A stretch of DNA of 64,000 nt from Streptomyces sp. NBRC 110028 (GCF_001417735.1 NZ_BBUZ01000033.1:124001-188000), one strand, 5' to 3'. Counted from the first letter of the stretch, positions 51,250 through 61,253 are shown. The notes: generated from the letters alone by a model not told the origin. A program made the numbers and translations.

Positions 51250-52463
51250 TCAAGCTGCGGAAGTGACGCGGAGGTTGCTTTGGTAGCACTGTCCGTCACG
51301 GATGAGAGCCCACAGGACGTTCACGCGTCGACGGGCCAGAGCAAGCACAGCCTGGGTGTGCCGTTTGCCTTCGGAGCGTTTGCGTTCGTAGAAGCGGCGC
51401 GAATCGTCGCAGCTGCGGATGCTGATGAGTGCGGAGGTGTAGAAGACGCGTTGCATGCCGCGGTGATAGCGCCGAGGTCGGTGCAGGTTGCCGCTGACGT
51501 TGCCCGAGTCCCGCGGGAGCGGAGAGACTCCAGCGAGGCTGGCGAGGCGGTCGGCGGTGCCGTAGCGGCTCATGTCGCCAGCGGTGGCCGCGAGGAATTC
51601 GGCGCCCAGGAGCGGGCCGATACCGGGCATGCCGGCGATCACGTCGGCGAGCCCGTGGTCGCGAAACCGGGCCGCAATGAGCTTGTCGATCTCGGCGATC
51701 TGCTCGTTGAGGCTCATCACCTCCTTGGCCAGGGTGTGGATCACCTGTGCGGTGATCTTCTCCCCGGGGACGGCAGTGTGCTGTCGCCCGGCTGCTTCAA
51801 GGACGGCCTCGGCCAGGGCTTCTGGGCTGCAGATCTTGCCGTTGCGCAGCCAGGTCTCCAGGCGACTGCGGCCGGTGCGTCGCAGGGCGGCTGGGGTCTG
51901 GTAGCCGGTCAGCAGGATCAGCGGGCCGACGTTGCCCAGATCGAGCGCCCGCTCCAAGGCCGGCAAGATATCGGTGAGTTGGCCGCGCAGGCGGTTGACC
52001 CGGCGGGTGCGGTCGGCGTTCAGGCCGGTCCGGCGGCTGGTGAGGGCCCGCAGCTCGATGGCGTGCTCGTCGTCCGGCAGCAGGACCGTCAGGTCCCGGC
52101 GCATTCGGGCCTGGTCGGCGATGACGGTGGCGTCTTTGGCATCGGTCTTGCCCATGCCCCGGTAGCCGGCCGAGGCCCGGTTGACGGCCAGGCCGGGTAT
52201 GCAGACGAGGTGCTGGCCGTGATTGAGCAGCACGTTGATCCACAGCGCGGCCATGCCGTCAGCGACGTCGACCGCCCAGGCCACGTCCTGGCCGAGGGCC
52301 AGCACATCGGCGAGCAGGGCCAGCAGCTCCGGCTCGTCGTTCGGCACACGCCGCGACAGCAGCCGTTCACCCTGCGCGGTCAGCACCACGCAGGGTGATG
52401 GGTCTTGCCCATGTCCGTACCCGCCCAGATCTGGGCCACCAGGTCCTCCGGCCGTTCGATGAC
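51250..52463 (-). pseudogene. IS110-family transposase with N-terminal frameshift
   Basis: The minus strand carries a nearly full IS110 DEDD-type transposase: CVVLTAQGERLLSRRVPNDE, VAWAVDVADGMAALW, GKTDAKDATVIADQARM and the C-terminal Transposase_20 part GMPGIGPLLGAEFLAATAGDM, GVSPLPRDSGNVSG, RRYHRGMQRVFYTSAL. The N-terminus VIERPEDLVAQIWAGTDMGKTHH, with the first catalytic Asp, is in another frame (shift near 52390), and no good start codon precedes it. It is most likely inactive. Confidence 0.85.
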
Positions 52464-52678
52464 GCTCTGTCTCCCCGGACGACCTCGCCGGCGTGGTCCT
52501 ACTCAGCGATCCACCCGAAGGCGTTCGCAACTCCTCATCAGCGGCCGAGTCGTCGTGAGACACCGGGCGGCCAGGTGACCGGAACCATCGAGGGCAACCG
52601 CATGAAAGCCATACCCGGCGTCTCCGGGCCTCTGGACCTTACGACGGCCCGTCCAACCCACGAACAAAGAAGGACCGC

Positions 52679-53731
52679 ATGACGACTCTGCCCAGGGAGC
52701 TGTCCCCCACCGTCGCAGCGGTGTTCGCTGCAGTTGACGCCGAGCGGCAGCGTCTCGGCGTTCCCGGCGCTGTCGTTGCGGTCCGGTCGCCGGACGGCGA
52801 GCCGTGGTCGGTCGCCCTCGGGGTCCGTGACATCGCGACCGACGAGCCGCTTGCAGTCGACGCCGTACTGCGCGTGGGCAGTGTGACCAAGACGATCGTC
52901 GCCACCGTGGTCCTGCGCCTGACCGAGAGGGGCGAGCTCGGCCTCGACGACGACGTCCTGGCCCACCTGCCGCACGTGCGCGTGCCGAGTGGGGTCACGG
53001 TACGTCGCCTGCTCGACATGACCGCTGGGCTGCCGGACTACACGACCGAGGAGTTCATGGAGATCTCGCACACGACGCCGGACCGGGTGTGGGGCCCTCA
53101 GGAGCTGCTGGACCTCGCGTTCCGCGAACCACACCGCTTCGCGCCGGGCAGCTCCTGGGACTACTGCAATGCCGGCTACATCCTGCTCGGGATGCTGGCC
53201 GAGCACGTGACCGGCGATCTCGTCGAGGACCTCGCGCGGAAACTCGTGCTCGACCCGCTGGGTCTGCACAACACCTCACTGCCCCCGCGCTCCGCCGCCG
53301 GGACCTCGCTTCCCGACGCCACGGTGCGCGGCTACCACCGTGTCGGTGCCGAGCTCGTCGACACGACCGACGTCAACCCGTCGTGGGCGTGGACGGCCGG
53401 CAACGCCATCTCTACAGCCGACGACCTTGTGGTGCTGGTCGAGGCGCTCGTGCGAGGGGACCTTCTCGCGGAGAAGACCCAGCGGGCACGCCTGGCCGGC
53501 GTCCCCGTGCCTGGTACGGACTGGTCCTACGGCCTGGGCATTGCCGACTTCGGCGGCATCTGGGGCCACAACGGTGAGCTACCAGGCTTCCAGACCTTCG
53601 CGGGACACGAGCCGGGCACGGGAAGGACCATCGTCGTCCTCGCCAACGTGGACAAGTCGACCGACGAGGTGAATCCGGCCGACACGCTCGCGGCGCTCGT
53701 GCGTCGGCACCTCGCGCCCGGCACTGCCTGA
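52679..53731 (+). CDS. Serine hydrolase, beta-lactamase/penicillin-binding-protein fold
   Basis: 350 residues with the three class C beta-lactamase-type motifs: S-V-T-K with Ser68 (RVGSVTKTIVATVVL), Y-C-N near residue 162 (SSWDYCNAGYILLG) and H-N-G near residue 296 (GIWGHNGELPGFQTF). No signal peptide is seen. Relatives include D-aminopeptidases, esterases and amide hydrolases, many with D-stereospecificity. It is convergent with the minus-strand operon, whose fusion protein has a second domain of the same fold. A role in cleaving peptides or amides with D-residues fits the racemase gene nearby (inference). Confidence 0.9.
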   Translation: MTTLPRELSPTVAAVFAAVDAERQRLGVPGAVVAVRSPDGEPWSVALGVRDIATDEPLAVDAVLRVGSVTKTIVATVVLRLTERGELGLDDDVLAHLPHVRVPSGVTVRRLLDMTAGLPDYTTEEFMEISHTTPDRVWGPQELLDLAFREPHRFAPGSSWDYCNAGYILLGMLAEHVTGDLVEDLARKLVLDPLGLHNTSLPPRSAAGTSLPDATVRGYHRVGAELVDTTDVNPSWAWTAGNAISTADDLVVLVEALVRGDLLAEKTQRARLAGVPVPGTDWSYGLGIADFGGIWGHNGELPGFQTFAGHEPGTGRTIVVLANVDKSTDEVNPADTLAALVRRHLAPGTA

Positions 53732-53740
53732 GAACGTAGG

Positions 53741-54374
53741 TCAGTCGGTCGCGGCCAGCAGCACCGAGACGGGCCGGGTCGCGGCGTCAAACGAGGCGTC
53801 CGCGCCGGCGGCCCCGACGCCGCTGAGCCCCACGGTTCGTAGGTTGCGTTGACGCCGCCCTGCTGCCACGCATTGATCCACACGAGCGCCGCCCGAATGT
53901 CCCCAGCGCGCTGCTGGTGCACGGGGTCGTGGGTGCAGACCGTCGCGGCAAGCCCGAAGCCCGCGCCGTTCACGAGCTCGATGGCCTCGTCGAAGGAGTC
54001 GACCACGACGACGGGTGCGACGGGCCCGAACGTCTCCTCACGCATCAGGCGCATGTCGGCCATCACGCCGGTCAGGACTGTGGCGGGGTAGCCGAACCCG
54101 GGACCGTCCGGGACCACCCCGCCGCACAGCGCCGTCGCGCCGAGCTCCACGGCCTCGGCGACCCGCACGAGGAGCGCAAGGCGCTCGGTCAGGTCGAGAG
54201 CGGCCAACCGTGCTGGGCCGTCACCGAGGAGCGCACTGCGGCGTCGACGTCCTCGGCGGAGCCGACCGGGATGCGGGCGACGACCTCCTCGGTCGACGGG
54301 TCGACGATCAGGCGGGTCCCGGAATCGGTCGATGCGACGGCGACTCCGTCGATCAGGTGGTGTAGACGCCTCAC
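53741..54374 (-). pseudogene. Aldehyde dehydrogenase with large internal deletion
   Basis: The N-terminus is intact (ATG at 54374: MRRLHHLIDGVAVASTDSGTRL..., STEEVVARIPVGSAEDVDAAVR). A frameshift near 54205 leads to LTERLALLVRVAEAV, then a deletion of the central domain, rejoining at ELGATALCGG, FGYPATVLTGV, REETFGPVAPVVVVDSFDEAI and GDIRAALVWINAWQQGGVN. Another shift near EPWG restores LSGVGAAGAD..PVSVLLAATD. The catalytic Cys and Glu are lost. It follows the GMC oxidoreductase and would have oxidised its aldehyde product. Confidence 0.85.
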
Positions 54375-54396
54375 GTCAGCTCCTCGTCTCGCAGGT

Positions 54397-55956
54397 TCAG
54401 GTCGTCAGGCGCGCGGCCAGCAGCTCGCCGACCAGGACGCTCGCCAGATGAGTGTTGGCGCGGGGGACGAATGGGAAGACCGACGCGTCGGCGACCCGCA
54501 GACCTTCGACGCCAAGCACCCGCCCCTCAGGATCGACGACGGTCGTCGCAGCGGTGGGATCGCCCATGCGACAGGTGCTGGTCGCGTGCTGGGTGTCGAC
54601 CGCGGTCGCACGCAGGTAGTCCCGCAGTCTCTCCTCAGGACCGTCGAGCACAGCCCGCAACTGGGCGTTCGCCGCCCATACGTCCGACGCGGCGATAGCA
54701 CCGAAAGCTGGGTGCTCGACGAGCTCGGCGAGCTGCCGGATCCCCGCTGCCAGCCGGTCGACGTCGAGCTCGACGTCGAGCATGTTGAACGACAGCTGGG
54801 GTTGAGTGCGGGGGTCCACGCCCCGCAGGCGCAGAGTGCCGCGTGAGTACGTGCGGTTGACGAAAACCCCGACCGCGCCGGCACCCGCCCGCGGCTCGGC
54901 CGAGGCCATCGCGAGGGCGTTCTGGTTGAGGGCGACCAACATCATGTCGTTCGTGTCCGGAGTCATCCGGCTGGAATACCTGACGCAGCAGTTCGTGTGG
55001 CGGTCCCAGGGTCTCGCCGTCGCCGCCACCGTGAGCGGGATGCCGATCAGCGCCATGGGATGGTCCTGCATCCCCTCGCCGACGGGCAGGTCCGCGTGCA
55101 CCGCGATGCGCTGTTCAGCCAAATGCCGGGCAGGGCCGATGCCGGAGCGCAGCAGGATCGAGGGCGTCGCGGTGGCGCCCGCGCTGAGGACGACGAGGTC
55201 CGCGCGCAGCACCTCGCCGTCCGCGAGACGGACCCCGACGGCGCGTCCCGCCTCCAACTCGACGCGGTCGACGAGCGCCCCGCCCCGGATCGTGAGAAAC
55301 GGATTGTCGCGGAGCGGCTCGAGGTAGGCATCGTGGCAGGAGACCCGCCGGCCCTCGACGGAGTTGACGGGATACGGCGAGACGCCGGTCGCGCCCGGCG
55401 CGTTGACATCGGGCGTCCACGGCTGGCCCGCGGCGAGCGCCGCGTCGCGCAGCGCGAGGTCGACCGAGCCCCATGCCTCCTCGGGGTACCGATGCACCGG
55501 GATCGGGCCGTCGGCGCCGTGGAACGGGTCGTCGCCGTGCTCCTGGTCCGACTCGAGGTCGGCGAGGAACGGGAGCACGTCGTCGGCCGACCAGCCGGTG
55601 CAGCCGTCGGCCGCCCAGTCGTCGAAGTCCTCCAGAGGCGGGCGGATCGCGATCTGCCCGTTGATGACCGAGCTGCCGCCCAGTCCCTTGCCACGCCAGT
55701 AGAGCGAGGGTTCCTGTGTCGCTGTCCGCGAGGCGAGATGGTCCTCCCACAGCAGCGGCGCACTCCCGGGATCCAGGATCGCGGCCAGGGGGTTGGGCGA
55801 GCGCCACGACTCAGGTAGCTCGGAGGCCGGGTAGTCACGTCCGGCCTCCAGCAGCAGGACGCGGCGACCTGACCGGACGAGCCCCGCCGCGAGCGCCGAC
55901 CCGGCCGATCCGGCACCGACAACTATGACCTCGGGAACGGGGGGCTCGGGACGCAT
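54397..55956 (-). CDS. GMC-family FAD oxidoreductase (choline-dehydrogenase-like)
   Basis: A 519-residue GMC flavoprotein. The ADP-binding motif is EVIVVGAGSAGSALAAGLVRSGRRVLLLEAG, followed by WRGKGLGGSSVINGQIAIRPP and the GMC signature 2 region VLSAGATATPSILLRSGIGPA. The C-terminal catalytic His region is TAVDTQHATSTCRMGD. It oxidises an alcohol or polyol to an aldehyde/ketone. It starts 2 bases before the preceding MenC-like gene ends, so it belongs to the same operon. The ALDH gene next in line is broken. Confidence 0.93.
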   Translation of the reverse strand: MRPEPPVPEVIVVGAGSAGSALAAGLVRSGRRVLLLEAGRDYPASELPESWRSPNPLAAILDPGSAPLLWEDHLASRTATQEPSLYWRGKGLGGSSVINGQIAIRPPLEDFDDWAADGCTGWSADDVLPFLADLESDQEHGDDPFHGADGPIPVHRYPEEAWGSVDLALRDAALAAGQPWTPDVNAPGATGVSPYPVNSVEGRRVSCHDAYLEPLRDNPFLTIRGGALVDRVELEAGRAVGVRLADGEVLRADLVVLSAGATATPSILLRSGIGPARHLAEQRIAVHADLPVGEGMQDHPMALIGIPLTVAATARPWDRHTNCCVRYSSRMTPDTNDMMLVALNQNALAMASAEPRAGAGAVGVFVNRTYSRGTLRLRGVDPRTQPQLSFNMLDVELDVDRLAAGIRQLAELVEHPAFGAIAASDVWAANAQLRAVLDGPEERLRDYLRATAVDTQHATSTCRMGDPTAATTVVDPEGRVLGVEGLRVADASVFPFVPRANTHLASVLVGELLAARLTT

Positions 55957-55958
55957 GC

Positions 55959-57095
55959 TCAGCCCCGCCCTGCCGTGACGTCGACTGCGTCGACCGTCAG
56001 CTCTGCGAGCGCGTCGGCGAGGGGCTCAACGCCGAAGCCCGTCCCGTCCGGCACTGCGACGACGCCGTCCTTCATGACGATCGGTTCGGTCACGTCCTGG
56101 GCGTAGAACCGGCCCGAGCCCGAGATGTCACCGGGCAGCGTGAACCCGGGCAGTCCGGCCAGGGCGATGTTGGCGGCGCGCCCGATGCCGGTCTCCAGCA
56201 TGCCGCCGCACCAGACGGCGATCCCGTGCGCCTGGGCGAGGTCGTGGATGCGGCGTGCCGCGAGGTAGCCTCCGACCCGGCCGGGCTTGATGTTGATGAC
56301 GCTCGCAGCGCCCCACATGATCGCGTCGGCGGCGGCCTGGACCGAAACGATCGACTCGTCGAGGCAGATCGGGGTCGCGATCTGCTGCGCCAGCACGGCG
56401 TGCTGACGTAGGTCGTCCTCGGCCAGGGGCTGCTCGATCAGGAGCAGGTCGAACGGGTCCAGCCGGCGCAGGAGCGGTGCGTCCGAGAGCTGGTAGGCCG
56501 TGTTCGCGTCGACCTGTAGCGGCACGTCCCCGAACCTCTCGCGCACGGCACGGACCGGCTCGATGTCCCACCCGGGCTGGATTTTGAGCTTGATGCGGGC
56601 GTATCCCTCGTCGAGGAAGCCGCCGACCTGGGCGAGCAGATCGGGGATCGACGACTCGATCCCAACGCTCACGCCGGACGGCACGACGTCGCGCGTGACC
56701 CCGAGGTAGTCGGCGAAGGCCCGGTCGTCCAGGCGCAGGCCGGCGTCGAGGACCGCCATCTCGAGCGCGCCTTTGGCCATGCGGTGACCCACCACGTGCG
56801 CCGTCGTGGTCGCCACGACCTCCGGTGTGACGGTGTGACCCGCGGCCTGCCAGTCCAGCAGCGACGGGACCAGGAATCGTCGCAGCATCTCGCGGGCGCC
56901 GTCGAGATACTCCGGCGAGTACGACGGATCGGCCAGGGCGACGCACTCGCCCCAGCCCGTCACGGTGCGGCCGTCCCGCGTCGCCGTGACCCGGACGAGG
57001 AGCGGACGTCGCTCTGTCTGTGTCGAGAACGACGTCGTGAACGGATGGACCAGCGGCATCCGGACCGTGATCAGCTCGACGCGATCGATGTGCAT
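55959..57095 (-). CDS. Enolase-superfamily enzyme, MenC/N-succinylamino acid racemase (NAAAR/OSBS) type
   Basis: At 378 residues it matches OSBS/NSAR proteins (muconate-lactonising subgroup). N-terminal capping domain: MHIDRVELITVRMPLVHPFTTSFSTQTERRPLLVRV. Barrel residues: KLKI (second Lys of KxK), DANTAY (Asp), LLLIEQPL (Glu), CLDESI (Asp) and INIKPGRVGG (Lys). Such enzymes make o-succinylbenzoate or racemise N-succinyl/N-acyl amino acids. The absence of menaquinone genes and the adjacent GNAT-like gene favour N-acyl amino acid racemisation. It is co-directional with the peptidase, GNAT and GMC genes. Confidence 0.9.
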   Translation of the reverse strand: MHIDRVELITVRMPLVHPFTTSFSTQTERRPLLVRVTATRDGRTVTGWGECVALADPSYSPEYLDGAREMLRRFLVPSLLDWQAAGHTVTPEVVATTTAHVVGHRMAKGALEMAVLDAGLRLDDRAFADYLGVTRDVVPSGVSVGIESSIPDLLAQVGGFLDEGYARIKLKIQPGWDIEPVRAVRERFGDVPLQVDANTAYQLSDAPLLRRLDPFDLLLIEQPLAEDDLRQHAVLAQQIATPICLDESIVSVQAAADAIMWGAASVINIKPGRVGGYLAARRIHDLAQAHGIAVWCGGMLETGIGRAANIALAGLPGFTLPGDISGSGRFYAQDVTEPIVMKDGVVAVPDGTGFGVEPLADALAELTVDAVDVTAGRG

Positions 57096-57096
57096 T

Positions 57097-57933
57097 TCAA
57101 AGGCTCCTCGTCAGGGTGTAGTGACCACGGCGGTCGAAGTCGGTGACGACCCAGCCGTCGGCGAGCAGCCCGCCGAGGGCCTGCCCCAGGCTGACTCGCC
57201 AGCCGACCGCCAGGTCGGGATCGGTGCGCCGGACCTGCTCGATATCGCTCGGGATGTCGACGCGACAGGTACGCAGGGCACGGGCGCGGTCGAGGTCGAG
57301 GACGGGTCGTCCGTGCTCGGACCACAGGACGGCGGCAGGCGGCTCGATGTCGTTGCCGATGGGTCGGCGCGGCCCGGCCGGACGCTCGAGGTCCCGCACC
57401 ACGAGCACTCGATCGCTGCGCTGGCCACTGTTCAGTCCGTCGCCCATGACGCCATAGAAGTCGGGCAGGTAGGTGTCGACCGTGCAGCCGAGCTTGTGCA
57501 GGTTGAAGTACGCGTTGCGGGCGACGAGCGGGTCGTAGGTCCACGTAATGCGGGTGACGCCGCGCTCGAGGCACCAAGCACGTTGGTGGCTCTTGAGCGC
57601 ATGTCCCCACCCGGTGCCGACCGCGTCGGGACGGACCCCCGCGAGATGGGAGTGGAGGGCCCGCTCGAGTGGTGGGTGGAAGAATCCGACGCAGACGGCC
57701 ATGAGCTCGTCGCCACGGAACCCGCCCGCGACGTAGTTGCCGGCGTGCGCGAGCGCGGTCAGCAGCTCGGGGTTGACGTGCGACTGCGTGACGTCGACCT
57801 GCCAGACGCTAGCCACGAGCTCGGTCGCGGCGACCATGTCGGAGGGCAGGTGCAGCATCCGCAGCTCCGCCCCTGCCTGCTCTACCTCGATCAGTCCCGT
57901 CTCAATCGGCACTCCTTGGGTCTCGCTCGTCAC
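57097..57933 (-). CDS. GNAT-like acyltransferase (COG3375-type), probably D-amino acid N-succinyltransferase-like
   Basis: 278 residues from GTG 57933, preceded by GAGAGG; the start overlaps the preceding stop (GTGA). Core signatures are ELVASVWQVDVTQSHVNPELL, YVAGGFRGDELMAVCVGF, SHLAGVRPDAVGTGWGHALKSHQRAW (acetyl/acyl-CoA region) and ITWTYDPLVARNAYFNLHKLGC. Proteins of this type are often encoded next to N-succinylamino acid racemases. In Geobacillus such a GNAT member N-succinylates D-amino acids before racemisation. The gene directly precedes the MenC-like gene, supporting that role here; the acyl donor is not proven. Confidence 0.8.
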   Translation of the reverse strand: MTSETQGVPIETGLIEVEQAGAELRMLHLPSDMVAATELVASVWQVDVTQSHVNPELLTALAHAGNYVAGGFRGDELMAVCVGFFHPPLERALHSHLAGVRPDAVGTGWGHALKSHQRAWCLERGVTRITWTYDPLVARNAYFNLHKLGCTVDTYLPDFYGVMGDGLNSGQRSDRVLVVRDLERPAGPRRPIGNDIEPPAAVLWSEHGRPVLDLDRARALRTCRVDIPSDIEQVRRTDPDLAVGWRVSLGQALGGLLADGWVVTDFDRRGHYTLTRSL

Positions 57934-60900
57934 GACCGCACCTCTCGCAAGAATCGGGAGCCGAGGTAGAGGCCGCCGGGAACCGGCCGCACCTGCTCCC
58001 ACCCGGCCATCTCGTCGTTCGTGAACGCGTAGACCCCTGGGACGGTCGACGGGTACAGCTCGGTCTCCTGGACGTCGTCGGGCGAGGTGCCGCCGGCGTA
58101 GCCCTTGCGTTCGCGCAGGGTGAGGCGCAGCCCGTCCTCGTGCGGGGCGATGTCGGCCACGAACCCGGCCGACTCCCACGATCCGCTCAGTGGCTCAGGC
58201 GACCGCGAGCGGTCCGCGGACACCACCGCGTGCAGTGCGCCCCCGTCGAGCGTGCGGGCGGCGTCCTCGAAGAGCTCGCGATAGAGGCCGTCGGGGTGGC
58301 CACCGGTCGTCAGCAGCGCCACAGCCAGGCTTGTCCCCGGGAAGATTCGCAGATACGAGCGCTGACCGATCGTGCCGCCGTCGTGCCCGTAGACACGGCT
58401 GCCCTGCCAGTCCTGCAGGAACCATCCGAGGCCCCAACCGGACGTCGACACCATGCTGGTGCGTAGGTCGACGTGCTCTGTGATCATGAGGCGGGCGCTC
58501 TCAGCCGACAGGACGCGGGTGCCGTTGGGGGCGAGACCCTCGCGAAGCGCGGTTTCGGCGAAGGTCAGCAGGTCCCCGATACTTGCCGCGATCAGTCCCG
58601 CCGGCCCCATCGAGCGCGGCAGTACCCACCTGCTCGCCGGCACGGCGGCGGCGCCGAGCCCCGAGTGTCCGGTCGCCGTCGCGAACCGCGGAGCGTCTTC
58701 GGGCAATGTGAATGTGTGGCGCAGTCCGAGCGGTTCGACCAGGTGGGTCCTCACGGCCTCGTCCCACGTCGTGCTGCGCAGTACTTCGATGATGCGCCCC
58801 GCGACGACGAAGGCTGAGTTGCAGTAGGAGAACCGCTCCCCGCGTGGGTGCAGCCGGTCGGTGCGGGCCAACAGGTCGACGTACGCCTCGACGCAATCGT
58901 CGCCGCGACCGGTGTCGGTGAACAGGTCGCCATCGAAGCCGCTGGTGTGGTGCAGGAGTTCGCGGACCGTGACGTCGGGAGCGTCGTCGCGGAGCCGGAA
59001 GTCAGGGAGGACGCTGCGCACCGTGGCGTCGAGGTCGAGCAGACCCTCTTCGACGAGCTGGAGCACGAGCATCGTCGTCCAGACCTTGCTGATCGACCCG
59101 ATCTGGAACACGCTTTCGTCCGTCACGGGGACACCTGTCGAGACGTCGAGCACGCCGGACGACAGGGCGAGTCGGTTGAGCACGCTCCCGTCGTCGGTCA
59201 GCTCTACGATGCCGAGCTGGGCGCCCACGACGCCGTACCGCTCCCGCAGGAGGTCGAGCCGATGCTGCCACGCGGCGGCGTCGCGGGCAGCCGGTGATGT
59301 TGCCGCGGGTCGCGGCACCGTGTCCACCGCTGGGCGCGTGTACCGCTCAACCCATTCGATCAGTCGCCGCTGGTAGTCGAGCCGGTGCTCGACCGATCCC
59401 GCGACGACAAACAGGTGCCCGCCGCCCGGGTATACGACGAGCCGGCTCGGGACGGCCTGGATCCGTAGGGCCGAGAACCACTCCTGGGCCTGCGTGCTCG
59501 GGCACGTCTCGTCGTGCTCGCCGTGCAGCACGAGGGTCGGGGTCGTGACCTGGTCAACGCGAGCGATCGGCGAGCGCTCGGCAAGGCGCCCGACATCGGT
59601 CGGCTCAAGACCCGCGGTGGCCGCCGAGAAGAACCCCTCGGGCTCGAGCCGCTGACCGGCGAGAGCTGCGAAGTCGCACAAGAGGCCCCCGGCGACGGCC
59701 GCGGCGAAGCGGTCGGTGTGCGCCGTGAGCGCGCACGTGGAGAGCCCGCCGTAGCTGTAGCCCGTGACCGCCAGCCGGTCCGGGTCCGCGAGGCCTTCAG
59801 CGACGAGCGTGTCGACGGGCTCGAGGAAGTCCGGCAGGTCGACCCGCGCCCATCCGCCGTGGACTGCCGTCAGGAAGTCCTCGCCATAGCCGTCCGAGCC
59901 GCGGGGGTTGAGCGTCAGGACGCGCCAGCCTCGGTGCGCCAGGACCTGGTGGTAGAGGTGCACTTCGTCGGCGACCCCGCTCCACGCATTGTGCGGACCG
60001 CCGTGGACGTCGAGCAGCAGGGGCGCCGCGCCCGACGTGCCGGGCGACGACAGGAGCCAGCCGTGCACGACGGTGCCGTCGCTGATCGTGAAGGATCGCG
60101 GCTCGGGGCGCAGCAGTTCGACGTCCGGGAGGGCGTCACGCATCAGCGTCGTGAGCTCGCGATGCTCGCCCGTCCCCAGGTCCACGAGGGCGACCTCCGC
60201 GAATGAGTCCTGGGTTGCGACGACGACGGCGGCGCGCGCGCTCGCGGCTGCGACGGACAGCGCCGAGACGACTCGGTGGTCCTCGGCGACGATCGGCGCA
60301 GGCGCGCCTCCGGCCAGGTCGACCCCGTAGAGGTGCGTCCACCCTCGGTTGCGCGCGCAGAACAGGACCTGCGCGCCATCGTGCGTCAGCGTGGGACGCC
60401 CCCCGGGGTAGCCGACGGCGCCTGGCATGACGTTGAGGTCGAGCTCCGCGGTCAGGTCCTCGTCCGGCCTGCCGTCCAAGTACAGGCGCAGCAGACGGGT
60501 GTGGCCGATCGCCATGGTGCGATGGCCGACCGCGATGACCGATCCGCCGTCGGGCGTCCACAGGAGTGGCCCGGTGACGCCCGTCGCCGAACCGACGCGC
60601 CGGGCTGGCGCCAAGAGGTCGTCGACGTCGATGACGTGCACGGCACGCTCCCGCTCGACGTCGGCGCGCGGCGAGGTGCCCGCGGCGAAGGCGAGCAGGG
60701 TGCCATCCGGGGACCAGGCGGGTTCCCCCGCGTCGGCGTCGCCGTCGGTGACCTGACGCGTGCTGCCGTCGGCGAGGTCCAGCACGATGACCTGGTATCG
60801 CACACTGCCGAGCCACCCCACGCCGTCGGTCTTCTGGTCAAGCGTGTCGATCACGATCGGCGCCTGCGGGTCGCCCGCGCCGCGCTCCACCGGGGCGAGG

Positions 60901-61253
60901 AAGGCGACGCGACGGCTGGAGGCGTCGACGACCGGCCGCCCCGCACCGAGCGGCAGCGTCGTGAGCTGCACGGGTTCGCCGGTTGGCGGCAGCAGGTGCA
61001 GCTGCGGCACGCCGTCGACACGCCGCAGGAACAGCAGCCCGGCCGGGCCGAACTCAGCGCCGCTGTCGTCGGGACCACTGGTCAGGCGACGTTCGCCACC
61101 GTGCTCGTCGACCTCCCACAGCGAGGTCACGGTGCGGCCGTCGACGACCTGGCGACGGGTCAGCACGACGGCTGAGCCGTCGGGGCGGATCGCCGTCTCG
61201 GTCACGGTGACGACCCGGTGGAGGTCGTCGAGGCGGGCGGCGCGCGGCGTCAT
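57930..61253 (-). CDS. Two-enzyme fusion: S9 prolyl-oligopeptidase-like peptidase plus serine beta-lactamase-like hydrolase
   Basis: 1107 residues. Residues 1 to about 400 form a beta-propeller with repeated WSPDG-like blades (AGEPAWSPDGTLLAFA, PLLWTPDGGSVIAV). Residues ~400-660 are the S9 alpha/beta hydrolase: DVHGGPHNAWSG, nucleophile Ser in GYSYGGL (about 498), Asp in HGEHDETCP, His in PGGGHLF. A Pro/Ala linker (RPAATSPAARDAAAWQ) leads to a class C beta-lactamase-type domain from about 680: SISK (about 718), YCN (about 808), HDGG (about 954), and a lipocalin-like C-terminal extension. No signal peptide, so both activities are cytoplasmic. Inference: it degrades imported peptides, perhaps including D-residues. 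Confidence 0.92.
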   Translation of the reverse strand: MTPRAARLDDLHRVVTVTETAIRPDGSAVVLTRRQVVDGRTVTSLWEVDEHGGERRLTSGPDDSGAEFGPAGLLFLRRVDGVPQLHLLPPTGEPVQLTTLPLGAGRPVVDASSRRVAFLAPVERGAGDPQAPIVIDTLDQKTDGVGWLGSVRYQVIVLDLADGSTRQVTDGDADAGEPAWSPDGTLLAFAAGTSPRADVERERAVHVIDVDDLLAPARRVGSATGVTGPLLWTPDGGSVIAVGHRTMAIGHTRLLRLYLDGRPDEDLTAELDLNVMPGAVGYPGGRPTLTHDGAQVLFCARNRGWTHLYGVDLAGGAPAPIVAEDHRVVSALSVAAASARAAVVVATQDSFAEVALVDLGTGEHRELTTLMRDALPDVELLRPEPRSFTISDGTVVHGWLLSSPGTSGAAPLLLDVHGGPHNAWSGVADEVHLYHQVLAHRGWRVLTLNPRGSDGYGEDFLTAVHGGWARVDLPDFLEPVDTLVAEGLADPDRLAVTGYSYGGLSTCALTAHTDRFAAAVAGGLLCDFAALAGQRLEPEGFFSAATAGLEPTDVGRLAERSPIARVDQVTTPTLVLHGEHDETCPSTQAQEWFSALRIQAVPSRLVVYPGGGHLFVVAGSVEHRLDYQRRLIEWVERYTRPAVDTVPRPAATSPAARDAAAWQHRLDLLRERYGVVGAQLGIVELTDDGSVLNRLALSSGVLDVSTGVPVTDESVFQIGSISKVWTTMLVLQLVEEGLLDLDATVRSVLPDFRLRDDAPDVTVRELLHHTSGFDGDLFTDTGRGDDCVEAYVDLLARTDRLHPRGERFSYCNSAFVVAGRIIEVLRSTTWDEAVRTHLVEPLGLRHTFTLPEDAPRFATATGHSGLGAAAVPASRWVLPRSMGPAGLIAASIGDLLTFAETALREGLAPNGTRVLSAESARLMITEHVDLRTSMVSTSGWGLGWFLQDWQGSRVYGHDGGTIGQRSYLRIFPGTSLAVALLTTGGHPDGLYRELFEDAARTLDGGALHAVVSADRSRSPEPLSGSWESAGFVADIAPHEDGLRLTLRERKGYAGGTSPDDVQETELYPSTVPGVYAFTNDEMAGWEQVRPVPGGLYLGSRFLREVRS

